The notes beneath the pieces were generated by a model, which was not told the DNA's origin, ran no database searches, and saw only the letters and a list, made by a program, of their open reading frames with translations. This document shows, one piece after another, positions 19,751 to 29,507 of a stretch of 64,000 nt of DNA. The position numbers and the translations under genes were made by a program. This stretch comes from Ahaetulla prasina (lineage: Eukaryota > Chordata > Lepidosauria > Squamata > Colubridae). The DNA lies in contig NC_080548.1 in the NCBI RefSeq assembly GCF_028640845.1, positions 17,729,321-17,793,320 on the forward strand. The letters run 5' to 3'. Within the stretch, counting starts at the first letter, position 1. Every line of letters begins with the position of its first letter.

Positions 19751-21186
19751 CTTTGGAGAAGAGAAGAAACCGGGTTGACTATAAACTTTTAAATATAGTA
19801 CCAGGTTCTTTGAAGGATCAATGTCCAGATCTGTAGGCATTATTTCTTTTTATTTCTCCATTACTTACCCCCCCCACACCCTCTGCCAACAAGCACGGAT
19901 TCGCTACAGGCTTTTGCAATGGGATCTCTACTGGATCAACCCACCGGTTGAATTGGAACCAAGATTTCCAAACCCTATTTTTTACTCACAATTAACCCAT
20001 TTTGAAGGACTGGTAAAAAGATCCTGCAAAAGGAGGGTGATACAGGCCAGTTTGTTTGAAAACCCCTCTAGGTTTATTTTATTTTATTTTATTTTCCACC
20101 AAGGAAAAACACAAGCAGCTCTATAAAATGAGTCTTAGTCTCAAAAGTAACTCTGGGACTTCAGGTCTATTTCCAATTGTGTAAATCTTTGGCTTTTTGC
20201 TGAAGATTTGAGACTCAGGATAACGCCAGATTTGTGGTTCTTGTAACCTCCCCAGCGGGGGGGGGGGATCTACTTTCTCTAAGGCCATTTTTTTTCAAAT
20301 CCAGTTTTGGATGGATTGCGCGAGTGGCTCCCTCATTTCCACGCCTCCCCACCCAAGACGCTCAGTTAAAAACTCATAATAGTACTTAACAAAAATTCAA
20401 GAAAACGGACTCGGCGGACGCTCAAATTTAGGCGAGCAGGAGAAGTCCTCAGCGCCTTCCCATCCCACACCCTCGCCTAAATAAGTTTCTTACAGCTTTT
20501 TGTTCCAGGACAAGCCCGGGATAATGACCCTCCCGTCTCCTCCACCAAGGAAGCGGCTCATGGATGGCCCAGTGGCGCGCATGGGGACCGGCCCAAAGGG
20601 GGCTGCCAGAAGCCGTTTGCGCCGTCATCTGGCGCCGTCAGTGAACCCCACATTAACAGTACTACTTTTCCATCCTCCCGAGGACGATGGGTGTTGTAGT
20701 TCTCAGAGCAAGTCAGATGGGTAGGGGGGAAAAATCGGGGGATGTAGTGTCCGGGGCACGTTTACCCTTAAGGCACAAAAAGCCCCCCCCCCGCTCCCTT
20801 ACGTTGCGCGGCTCTTTCCCACTCACCTACCACCCCTTTGTAGGATCCTTAAAACTTACTTTTAGGGAGAGCAGCGAAGCCTCGGCCGAGGGATCCTGCC
20901 CCTTCTTCGCCTGCTCCTCCAACACGATCTGGAGATCGAAGATGTAATCGATGACGTGTTGCAAGATCTCCACCTGGCTGACTTTACTGCCTTGCGGAAT
21001 GCCCGGCACCAACTCCCGCAGCTTGGAGTAGCAATCGTTCATGTCGTAGAGGATGCTCATGGGTTCTTCCAACGCCGGGCTCTTGTTGCTGCTGCCCCGG
21101 CCGATGGCGAGGCTCTGATCCGACACGCAACACACGGCGGCTTCGTAGCAGCTCCTGACCGACCGCACCGGGCTGATCGCTTTCAT
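19691..21186 (-). CDS. ID3: ID3, inhibitor of DNA binding 3 (HLH protein without basic region); join of 20860-21186 and 19691-19750
   Basis: ID proteins are nuclear dominant-negative HLH factors: they dimerise with class I bHLH (E) proteins and block DNA binding, and are BMP/serum-induced regulators of differentiation. The frame is 109 codons in exon 1 plus 19 codons and TAA in exon 2, 128 residues in all (mammalian ID3 is 119). Residues 1-8 read MKAISPVR and residues 13-20 CYEAAVCC, the ID3-type N-terminus. Helix 1 is about 48-60 (DMNDCYSKLRELV), the loop 61-69, and helix 2 70-90 (SQVEILQHVIDYIFDLQIVL). No basic DNA-contact region precedes helix 1. The C-terminus contains AELASEL and ends TLCHH. 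The start ATG (21186-21184) has A at -3. The frame stays open upstream but shows no upstream in-frame ATG. The intron is phase 0, as in other ID genes. The N-terminus and short C-tail favour ID3 over ID1, ID2 and ID4. Confidence 0.96.
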
Positions 21187-21420
21187 GTTGGATGGGAGGG
21201 TGGGGAGGACCGGGGGTGCGGGGGGGGAAAGGTGAAAACGGGAGGGAGGGTTTCCAGTCGATTCAATGAAGACAGGCCACGGGGCCAACGAGCCGGAGAT
21301 AGAGAGAGAAAAAAAAGCTTTTTTTTTTTTCCCCGCCCGAGATCTTCTCCTACTCCGGATCCGTTCGTAAGACACTTTTGCCCCGGCAAAGCTCCAAGCG
21401 CTTGACAGTGGCGCTTTTTG
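20860..21420 (-). other. ID3: ID3 exon 1 (5' UTR plus codons 1-109)
   Basis: The coding part is 21186-20860 and ends in AAA directly followed by a consensus donor GTAAGT (20859-20854 on the minus strand). The 5' limit near 21420 is inferred from a TATA-like box about 25-30 bases upstream, so it is approximate. The 5' UTR of about 230 bases is GC-rich, with a T-run on the plus strand at 21320-21330. Reading through the donor would add VSFKDPTKGW and a stop at 20827, giving a slightly shorter, alternatively ended protein if intron 1 were retained. Confidence 0.9.
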
Positions 21421-21445
21421 TCTTTAGCGGCCGCCGGCTCCTCCT

Positions 21446-21457
21446 CTTTATGCAAAT
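21446..21457 (-). promoter_or_regulatory. ID3: ID3 core promoter: octamer and TATA-like box
   Basis: The minus strand reads ATTTGCATAAAG: an octamer (ATTTGCAT, 21457-21450) overlapping a TATA-like CATAAAG (21452-21446). It lies about 260 bases upstream of the ID3 ATG and inside a CpG-rich region. Using it as the TATA box would place the start near 21420. This is inference from position and motif only. Confidence 0.55.
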
Positions 21458-21572
21458 GAGGCCGGAGCGCCCGCCCTCCTCCTTCCTCCCTCCCCCCCCC
21501 CACTCCGATGACAGCGAAAAGCTTGGAATGGAACGTTCGCAAGACGGCTTTCAACAGCCGTAACAGGTTTCT

Positions 21573-21577
21573 ATTGG
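21573..21577 (-). promoter_or_regulatory. ID3: inverted CCAAT box upstream of ID3
   Basis: ATTGG on the plus strand gives CCAAT on the minus strand (GAGCCAATAG), an NF-Y-type site about 150 bases upstream of the inferred ID3 start. It is surrounded by CpG-containing sequence (GGCGGAC, AACGTTCG, GACGGC). Orientation and distance fit a proximal promoter. Confidence 0.5.
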
Positions 21578-22383
21578 CTCCGGCGGACATAGCGAAGGAC
21601 ATCAAAGGAATGAGGAAGCTCCGATGGGGCGAAGAAGGGCGGGGCCAGCCGCTTCCCTCCCTCCCTCCCTCCCCCTCCCCACGCCGCTTCCATTCAGTGA
21701 AGTCCAGCTCTGGTTCAAAAGATACGTCGATCGCATCTCCCCCCCCCCACTTTCCCTTTTGCATTAAAATAATGATCAAGCGGGTGGGGAATGGAGCAGA
21801 GAGGGGCGCCAGAATACTTCGAACCATACAAAACGGTCCGATTTCTCTCTCCCCCCCCTTCTTTTCTGCCTTCCTCTTTTTTTCCGCCTAAGGCTTTCAT
21901 CCGTTTTAAAAGCTAGAACGTTTCCCAAGGTTTTTACATCTCTCTCTCTCTCTCTCTGCTCCCCCCCCCCGCCACTCCGCCCGCTTCCCATCATTGGGTT
22001 GGTTGGGGGGGGGGGGAGGCAAAACTTGTACGGACTTAGTGCCGCCTTGTTCCTCAATTTGCTACTCATATGACCTCCAGACTTTCTGGCGTCAGGAATT
22101 ATCTTGTGACCAAGTTTAAAAAAAAAAAGAAAGAAAGAAAGGAGAAAAAAAAAGGAAAAGAAAGAAAATTAATTGCGGGGGAAAGCTTGAGGTTTATGAT
22201 GGAGAAAACAGATTGGGTCCCCAAGTAGAAAAAGAGTGGAAACAGGAGTTTCTTGTGGTGGGAGAGAGCAGTGAAAGTGGGAATTGTACACCCCCAAAAA
22301 ATCTTTTTATTGGACAAATAAGTGCCCAAGGGGAGGAGGAATGACAAAGATACTTTAAGCTTTTAGCAACCAGCTTTTGTTAT

Positions 22384-22520
22384 CCTTGGGCGGGAGGGGA
22401 GTGATAACTATATAGTATATATATTTGTATATAGTATACAAATGGATGAAGACTATTGCCTGACATAGTGTAAGCCGTCCTGAGTCTTCGGAGAAGGGCG
22501 GGATATAAATGCAAATTAAA
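22384..22520 (+). mobile_element. SINE/LINE 3' end fragment (GGGCGGGATATAAATGC)
   Basis: TGTAAGCCGTCCTGAGTCTTC followed by GGAGAAGGGCGGGATATAAA and ATGCAAAT-A-run is the same 3' module as at 47141-47400, 39890-40143 (reverse) and 58440-58600 (reverse). Confidence 0.75.
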
Positions 22521-22817
22521 AAAAAAACTATACAATGAACTGGGAAATAAACTGACCCCAAATAATCTGACACATATAGTCAATCTAATAGTCTTGCCTA
22601 TATTTCTAAATAATATGCAAGCCTCCTTTCTGTGACACCCCACGGCATGCTCCGATCCCCCCACTTGCTTCCAAATATGCAGATGACTTTTGTTTAATTA
22701 GGAATGCTAACACCTCACACACGTCCAGTGGCCAAATATTTTCACCAAGTTATGCAACTGTTTTGTTGTCCGATTATTATTTTTCTCAGGGTGATTTGAA
22801 CAAGTCATTTAATCAGT

Positions 22818-23150
22818 CAATCGGAATAGAGCTGGAAGGGACCTTGGAGGTCTTCTAGTCCAACCTCCTGCTCAAGCAGGAGACCCTATGCCATTTCAGA
22901 CAAGTGACTGTCCAGTCCCTTCTTAAAAACCTCCAGCGATGAAGCACGCACAACTTGCGAAGGCAAGCTGTTCCACGGGTTGATTGTCCTCTCCGTTAGG
23001 AAGTTTCTCCTCAAATTCCAGGTTGCTTCTCTCCTTGATTAGTTTCCATCCACTGTTTCTTGTCGTACTTTCTGGCGTTTTGGAAACTTCTTTATGGCAG
23101 CCCCTCAAAAATTGGAATACTAAATCCTGGCCTATTGTGATTCTACTGTT
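22818..23150 (-). mobile_element. CR1 LINE 3' end
   Basis: On the minus strand it reads NSGWKLIKERSNLEFEE and then a frame-broken tail. The terminal GACTAGAAGACCTCCAAGGTCC is the CR1 end signature. Frameshifts and the missing 5' part make it inactive. Confidence 0.85.
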
Positions 23151-23389
23151 TTTAACCAAAGCTAAGTCAGCCTACTGCTTGCAAGATGACTTGAGTGTCA
23201 CAAAAGTGAACCATTCTCATGGCAAAAAAAAGAAAAGAAAACAAACAATAGCAACTTGGCAAGCTAATGCTGGACATCTTTTAAGTCATCTGTCAGCCAA
23301 ATGGATATCAAGTAGTTCATATTCACACCCCACTGTCCTCCAGCTAAATAGGATTTTAATTTCCATAAAGCCCAGGAGCTACTGTGGTT

Positions 23390-23633
23390 GTCCCAAAGGT
23401 GCTTTTTCTAGAGGCAACTGGACTTTCTGGTTTTTCTTTTGAAGACATTTCGTTTCTCATCCAAGAATTGTGCAGGTATTGGGATCAAGGCGAGCCCTGG
23501 TGAACATCTGATTCTTCTTTTTCTCCCTCTGCAGGAAAAAGATATGCTGAAGAAGCTTCTTGGATAAGAAGCAAAACGTCTTCAAAGAAAAACCAGAAAG
23601 TCCAGTTGCCTTTTGAAAAAGCACCTTTGGGAC
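23390..23633. mobile_element. foldback element with ~75-bp inverted arms
   Basis: Left arm GTCCCAAAGGTGC...GAGGCAACTGGAC, then TTGAAGACATTTCG and CTCATCCAAG. The right arm is its near-perfect reverse complement (CTTGGATAAGAAGCAAAACG, GTCTTCAAAG, CCAGTTGCC, GCACCTTTGGGAC). The spacer is about 90 bases. Partial copies are at 35820-35941, 58219-58320 and 60370-60515. Confidence 0.85.
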
Positions 23634-23837
23634 CTGATTTTAAAAGTGTCAAAATTTGTCCTTTTCCCTACTCTTCCCTTATGATAGGGAATTTAGAGAT
23701 GTCATCCGTGACACACGAGATGGAAGTCTTCACCACTCTTAATACTCAACTTGCATTTGCAGGCCCATTATCTGGATGGGAAAAATGAGGCTAAATTTGC
23801 AGGATATTTTTCAGGATATTTGGAAACTTGTTTGCCC

Positions 23838-24135
23838 GGACAGGTAGTCCTCAACTACAACGGTTCATTTAGTGACCATTCAAAGTTACAACGTCTCTGA
23901 AAAAAAGGTGACTTCTTCATACATATTACCATTGCAACATCCCCCCATGGTCACAAGATCAAAATTTGGAGACTTGCCAATTGATTCATAGTTATGTCCC
24001 AGACTCATATGATCGTCTTTTGTGACCTTCTGACCAGTAAAGTCAATGGGGAAGCCAGATTTACTTAACAGCGTATTACTAATTTAACAACCACAGTGGA
24101 TTCACTTAACAACTGTGGCAAGGAGGTCGTAAAAT
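23838..24135 (-). mobile_element. TIR element of the CAGGTAGTCCTC family, right end lost
   Basis: Starts CAGGTAGTCCTCAACTACAACGG, then CATTCAAAGTTACAACG, GGTCACAAGATC and CACTTAACAACTGTGGCAAG. It lacks the closing terminal repeat. Confidence 0.7.
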
Positions 24136-24412
24136 GGAGCCAAACCCATTTCATTGCCTCGCTGAGCAGCTAGCAAATGTTTGGGCTCAATTGTGGTTGT
24201 ATGTCGATGGCCACCTATAAAGGTAGAGGAACCAGGCTTGTAGAAGTGATGTTTGGGCTTCAATCTTGCAAGCCAAGACCAAGAATGAAGCTGTCTTGTG
24301 TTGCCATAGGACTGCAGTTACAGAATTCCCCTCACCTTTACTCCTTATTCATAGCAAAAAAATAAAAATAAAGTTGAGTTGCTTAATATATAAGCACACA
24401 GTAACCTATCAT

Positions 24413-24545
24413 GAATAGAATGGAATGGAATGGAATGGAATGGAATGGAATGAAATGGAACGGGAGGCGATGGGGATGGGGATAGGAATAGGAATAGGAA
24501 TAGGAATAGGAATAGGAATAGGAATAGGAATAGGAATAGGAATAG
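24413..24545. repeat. (GGAAT)n then (AGGAAT)n compound microsatellite
   Basis: GGAAT units fill 24413-24455 and pure AGGAAT hexamers fill about 24484-24545. A SINE begins directly after it. Confidence 0.92.
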
Positions 24546-24890
24546 GGGTGACTCGGTGGCTAAGACACTGAGCTTGTCGATCGAAAGATCAGCAGTTCAG
24601 CGGTTCGAATCCCAAGTGCTGCGTAATGGGGTGAGCTCCTGTTCCTTGTCCCAGTTTCTGCCAACCTAGCAGTTCGAAAGCACGTAAAAAATGCAAGTAG
24701 AAAAAATAGGGACCATCTTTGGTGGGAGGGTAACAGTGTTGCGTGCGCCTTTGGCGTTTAGTCATGCCGGCCACATGACCACCACGGAGACGTCTTCAGA
24801 CAGCTCTTTGGCTTTGAAACAGAGATGAGCACTGCCCCCTAGAATCGGGAACGACTAGCACATATGTGCGAGGGGAACCTTTACCTTTAG
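24546..24890 (+). mobile_element. tRNA-headed squamate SINE
   Basis: GGGTGACTCGGTGGCTAAGAC head, GGTTCGAATCCCAAGTGC B box, CTTGTCCCAGTTTCTGCC, GGCCACATGACC and GAGGGGAACCTTTACC end. It sits at the end of a hexamer array. Confidence 0.9.
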
Positions 24891-25724
24891 GATATAATTC
24901 TTTATCATCATGTTAATCGTACACTTATCAGCATACATTAAAATGAAATTTCATTGCATTCAGCTCTCAAAAGATAACTATTATGCACATACCCACATAC
25001 ATATATACGGCACAGAGAGACATCACAGTCTAGTTCAAACATATACATATACAAGGTGGGGGGGGAAGAATCCTGCACATTTACAAGACGGATAGTATGA
25101 GGAACAAAACCGTTACAGAATCTAAGGCAGGGGTCTCCAACCTTGGCAACTTTAAGCCTGGAGGATTTCAACTGGAGGTTCAACTTTATACTAAGGCACC
25201 CCTTTCCCCACCCCTACACAATATGTGTGAATGCAGATGGGTTTGTATCTCACCTGCTTGAACATGACGCTAGAATGTAATTAGTCGTCAATTTAGCAAT
25301 CCATAAAGTTTGATTATTGGACCTCTCACCCCATTTGATTATTTGGAAATGAAATAAAAAGAATAAGGCTGCCTTCCTATTTACTCGGGAGTAAATTCCA
25401 TTCAGTTTAATGAAGTTTGCTGCCAAATTCGAAAGTGTGGGTTAGCATGCACAAAGCTTGCAAGGTCTTGTTTTGGTGCTACAAACAAAACAACATGGCA
25501 TATAGATTAAATAAATACACAATTACACAGCATTTGCATAGGCCAATTGATTCTTTGCGGTAATTATCCAGTCTCAAGTTTAATCTTGGAATAACTGGGT
25601 AGATTATTCCTGCCCTTTCCAGGAAGAATGTATCCAGCTATCTACCCTCTATTGATTCTCACCTCTACCACAATTTCTCTAAATACAACTACTTTCTGAA
25701 CCTTACTTTATGGTCTGTTTCTGT
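24891..25724. other. no gene; one MITE fragment
   Basis: Contains CAGGGGTCTCCAACCTTGGC at 25132-25151 with TTTCAACTGG following, a truncated hAT MITE. Otherwise it is A/T-rich unique-looking DNA. Confidence 0.45.
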
Positions 25725-26660
25725 TGCTCTCTTCCAGGAGGAGGTTTCAAAGTATTTCTAGCAAGATTACCAAATTTTGTAACAGCTTCGTTCCCAATGC
25801 CATCCGTCTGGTAAAATCACAAGCTTCTTTTTTCTCACCATTTACACGTATACATCTGAATTAGACGGTGTTGTTTCTCTGTGTCGTAGAATATATGTGG
25901 GTATATGCATATTTGTTTGTTTGTTTCTTTCTGGGCCAATTCAGAAATCTCAAACTGCCCAAAGAGCTGCTGATTTAGTTCTACAGAGGAATTATTGAAT
26001 CTGTCATCTGCACCTCCATAACTGTCTGGTTTGGTTCTGCAACCCAACAAGACAGACACAGACTTCAGAGAATAATTAGAACTTCAGAAAAAACAATGGC
26101 TACCAACCTGCCTTCCATTGAGGATACTGCACCAGTCAAAAAGACGGCTGTGAAAATATCTACAGACCCCTCGCATCCTGGATATAAACTGTTTCAACTC
26201 CTACCTTCAAAATGATGCTATAGGGCACTGCACACCAGAACAACTAGACACAAGGACAGTTTTTTCTCCAATGCCTTTACTTTGCCAAATAAATAATTCC
26301 CTTAACACTGTCAAACTAGTTACTAAGTCTGCATTACTATTAATCCTCTCACCGTTCCTATCACCCATCTCCTCCCACTTATGATTATAACCATGCTGCT
26401 TGTATCTTTCAATTTATATTGTTTTTATTTGTTTCCTAGTTCGATTTGATACCTTATTAGTAACCTTGACTATCACTAAGTGTTGTATCTTTTGTATTCT
26501 TGATGAATGTATTTTATTCTCCTTATGTACACTGAGAGCATATACACCAAAGACAAATTCCTTGTGTGTCTAATCACACATGGCCAATAAAGAATTCTAT
26601 TCTATTCTATTCTATTCTATTCTATTCTATTCTATTCTATTCTATTCTATTCTATTCTAT
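25725..26660 (+). mobile_element. LINE (CR1-like superfamily) 3' part with (TTCTA)n tail
   Basis: The plus strand reads GIIESVICTSITVWFGSATQ, then QRIIRTSEKTMATNLPSIED and STDPSHPGYKLFQLLPSK, the C-terminal part of a LINE ORF2, followed by TRTTRHKDSFFSNAF after a frameshift. The UTR ends ACACATGGCCAATAAAGAATTC and then (TTCTA)n (26594-26660). It is inactive and 5'-truncated. The section before about 25915 is a second decayed LINE piece. Confidence 0.88.
26594..26660. repeat. (TTCTA)n microsatellite at a LINE 3' end
   Basis: About 13 uninterrupted TTCTA units extend directly from the LINE terminus GGCCAATAAAGAA. Confidence 0.95.
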
Positions 26661-27336
26661 TTATATAGTGTATATTGGAAGTGGTGACCCTTTGAGAGCT
26701 GTATATGATGAAATTTCATTTTAATGTATGCCAATTAGTGTACATTTAAAGTGATAATAAAGTTATTTTGTTCCGTCTGTTGTGTTCTATTTTATTCTAT
26801 TACTTAGGTGTGTACTGTCTCTTTTTCATTCTCTTACCACACCGTGATATCATCTTTTTCCAGGTTGTCCCCCCCCCCCCATTTACATTTCTCAGTTTTA
26901 AAAATCAACTTTTGTTTTTTGGATGTTTTGATATACTGGGGAGGGGGAGACACATCAGCTTCCTTAAACAATTCCAGTCCACGTTACTGATGGTGGTGGG
27001 GAGTTTTTTAAGAACACTGAGTTTGCATGCTTGTTATTCAAACCAGTTGAATGGTTTAAATTTGAGTAACTGCTCCATTCTTCCTTCCATTCCTTTCTTT
27101 GGCCTGGCCAATTTTCACTGTTAAGCAGAAAGGCAACGGACTAGATTGACCTCGGGGTAACCTCCATTCTTTTGCAAGGGAGGGAAAAAAAAAACCACCA
27201 CCCAACTTCCAGTTTTGTAACTCTCTCTCGCTAGGTTCACTTTGAACAAAATCACTTTCTGCGGCTTCTCAACTTTGTGAGAACCAAAAAACATCTTTTA
27301 TGCAAATCGATGTAGAAATCAACCAGCCCATCCTGA
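26661..27336. other. no recognisable gene or repeat
   Basis: C-run at 26869-26880 and A-run at 27184-27194. Open frames of 60-118 codons show no domain. Confidence 0.4.
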
Positions 27337-27720
27337 CAGATAGTCCTCGACTTACGACAGTCCCTTTAGTGACCGTTCCAAGTTACAACAGCACTGAAAA
27401 AAAATTGGCTTAGGGCCAATTTTTCGCACTTATGACCACTGCAGCGTCCCCATGATCACGTGACCAAAATTCACATGCTTGTTGCAGTGTCCCAGAGTCA
27501 CGTGATTCCTCCTTCGGCGACCTTCGGACAAGCAAAGTCAATGGGGGAGCCAGATTCACTTAACAAACCGTGTTACTTAACTTAACAACTGCAGTGGCTC
27601 AAAATTATCAGTTGTGGCAAGAAAAGTTGCAAAATGGGGCAAAAGTCACTTAACAAATGTGTTTCATTTAACGACAAAAATGTTGGGCTCACGTTTGGTC
27701 CTAAGTCGAGTTTGGTCCTG
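27337..27720 (-). mobile_element. TIR element of the CAGGTAGTCCTC family
   Basis: Starts CAGATAGTCCTCGACTTACG and contains GTGACCGTTCCAAGTTACAAC, CCCATGATCACGTGACC and CAAGTCGAG-type right end (CTAAGTCGAGTTTGG). Confidence 0.8.
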
Positions 27721-27872
27721 GAAGGTACGTACAGTATCACTGGATTTCAACGAGGCTGGCTGCAAAATTGTAAGCGGCAGAGATTCCAAGGTGATCTTCT
27801 CCAACTAGGCACCCCAACCACACTGGACCCTAAGATTGCTCCCTCCATCTTCCATTCTCCAACTATGAATAT

Positions 27873-28214
27873 ATAAAGGTAAAGGTTCCCCTGGCACATA
27901 TGTGCTAGTCGTTCCCAACTCTAGGGGGCGGTGCTCATCTCCGTTTCAAAGCCAAAGAGCCAGCGCTGTCTGAAGACGTCTTCGTGGTCATGTGGCCGGC
28001 ATGACTCAACACCAAAGGAGCACGGGACACTGCTACGTTCCCGCCAAAGGTGGTCCCTATTTTTCTGTGCTTTCGAACTGCTAGGTTGGCAGAAGCTGGG
28101 ACAAGTAACGGGAGCTCACCCCGTTATGCGGCACTAGGGATTCGAACCACTGAACTGCCAACCTTTCGATCAACAAGCTCTGCATCTTAACCACTGAGCC
28201 ACCACATCCCTTTG
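27873..28214 (-). mobile_element. tRNA-headed squamate SINE, TSD TGAATAT
   Basis: Reverse copy: AAAGGTAAAGGTTCCCC end first, GGTGCTCATCTCCGTTTC, then the head TTAACCACTGAGCCACCAC. TGAATAT lies on both sides (27866-27872 and 28215-28221). Confidence 0.88.
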
Positions 28215-28220
28215 TGAATA

Positions 28221-28345
28221 TCTATCTATCTATCTATCGAGAGCGAGAGATGGTGGCTCAGTGGCTAAGACGCTAGGCTTGTCAATCATAGACACACATA
28301 CAAATACATATACATACATACATACATACATTCATATATAAATCA
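28221..28345. repeat. (TATC)n, SINE head fragment and (ATAC)n
   Basis: TATC units (28221-28238), then GATGGTGGCTCAGTGGCTAAG (28247-28267, plus strand), the first 45 bases of the squamate SINE, then (CATA)n to about 28340. Confidence 0.75.
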
Positions 28346-28399
28346 ATTATCCCTAATATGAACGGGGCAATTCTTATAAATGGAACCGGAATGCTAGCT

Positions 28400-29260
28400 T
28401 TGAGAAATGCGCAGTCCGGTCCTAAATGCATTTGCTATCCTTTGGATCCAAGAATGTGTGAAGGCCCACCTCGGGAAACCTTGACTGCGCAACGGCGCAG
28501 ATACAGCTCTGGATGCGCCTCCAGGGTTAAATCTGGCCCTTTTTTTGGGTGTGGGTGGTGGGTGGGTGGGTGGAGGAGGCTCATCCAGTCCTGCAAAGCA
28601 ACTCAAGGCCGGCTGCAGCGCCTATCCTCCCTCCCTCCCACCCCACCCCCAGTGTCCAGGAGCCCCTTTTCGTTCAGTGAGTCTGCACCCCCCCTCAGCG
28701 CATCCCTGCGTTTTGTTTTTTTTTGTTCCCACTCTCTTCTTCCCCCCCCCCCACATCCCAGTCCTGCAAGCGGGTTTTTTTTTCTTTCCCCTCTTTTTCT
28801 TTCTTTCTTTCTTTTTTTTTTTTTTATGAAAGGATGTCATTAAGGCTTTTGTTTGAACTGTTTTTGTTTAAGTACTTTTCTCACAATCCTATTTTTTGTT
28901 GAGGAATCTGCTCCCTTTGCCCAGCTGTGTCTCTGCCCCTCCAGCTGTGTTGATCTAACTCGCAGCTCCAGACAGCCTGGCGCCAGCTTTGCGAACGTCA
29001 TACATTCACACAGGGATGCGTGGCCAAGGCAACCTTTCCGCCGGCTCAGGCACCGAGCCCTTCCTTTTTTTCCCCGGGTGGCCAATGAGGAGAGGGCGGA
29101 GGCGTGGCCTGGAGGCTCGGAGGGGGCGTGGCTTAGGGGAGGAAGAGGGAGTCCTGGACCCAAAAGTTTGGGAAGAGGCGTTTTTCTTTGCAAAGGCGCC
29201 TTTTCTCTCCCTGCCGCCCCCCCCTTTTTTTGCTGCTAAACTGGGCAGTTCGTTGAATTT
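28400..29260. promoter_or_regulatory. GC-rich, CpG-containing island about 7.7 kb upstream of ID3
   Basis: Lacks recognised transposons and contains repeated promoter-type sites: GGCCAATGAG (CCAAT box, about 29081-29090), GAGGGCGGAGGCG, two GGGGCGTGG / GGCGTGGCC GC boxes (29099-29132), GCCAAGGCAACC (RFX-like half site, 29022) and GAACGTCA. C/T-rich runs (28740-28825) are embedded. It could be an unannotated promoter (non-coding RNA) or a distal ID3 element. No coding exon with splice sites was identified. Confidence 0.45.
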
Positions 29261-29331
29261 TTAACCCAAAAGCATGGAAGGTGATTTCTTTGCTTTTTAA
29301 AAAAAATATTATTATTATTTTTTACTTTATT

Positions 29332-29507
29332 CATTAAACAATCCTTATGATTTATATTGATATATTGATCATCAATTATGTTGTAAATGTTGTACCTTGA
29401 TGAACGTATCTTTTCTTTTATGTACACTGAGAGCATATGCACCAAGACAAATTCCTTGTGTGTCCAATCACACTTGGCCAATAAAAATTCTATTCTATTC
29501 TATTCTA
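29332..29507 (+). mobile_element. LINE 3' end with short (ATTCT)n
   Basis: TTTATATTGATATATTGATC ... GAGAGCATATGCACCAAGAC ... CACTTGGCCAATAAAAATTC and three to four ATTCT units. Same module as 26500-26600. Confidence 0.85.

Larger units (their letters stand above)
20500..21810. other. CpG-rich island covering ID3 exon 1 and promoter
   Basis: CpG dinucleotides are frequent here (CGCGCATGG, GCGCCGTCAT, GGCCGCCGGC, CGATCGC) while flanking DNA is A/T-rich and CpG-poor. Palindromic GGCGCC occurs at about 20630 and 21805; such sites are known in BMP-responsive elements of ID-family promoters, but no assignment is proven here. Low-complexity C/T runs (21655-21675, 21740-21750) are embedded. Confidence 0.6.

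Noticed and set aside
21187..21375. N-terminal extension of ID3 by 63 codons
   Set aside because: Upstream in-frame sequence has no ATG (the first codon is GTG), and the ID3-type start MKAISPVR has a good context at 21186.
20956..21405. 149-codon plus-strand frame antisense to ID3 exon 1
   Set aside because: Shadow of the GC-rich coding exon.
21183..21827. 214-codon minus-strand frame overlapping the ID3 promoter
   Set aside because: Different frame from ID3, low-complexity Gly/Arg/Pro content caused by GC-rich promoter and 5' UTR.
24413..24545. Regular repeats as a possible CRISPR array
   Set aside because: Simple pentamer/hexamer tandem repeats without spacers in a vertebrate genome.
28358..29264. 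Frames of 91-161 codons in the GC island
   Set aside because: Runs of Pro/Ser/Phe from C/T tracts, overlapping on both strands; no domain or splice pattern.
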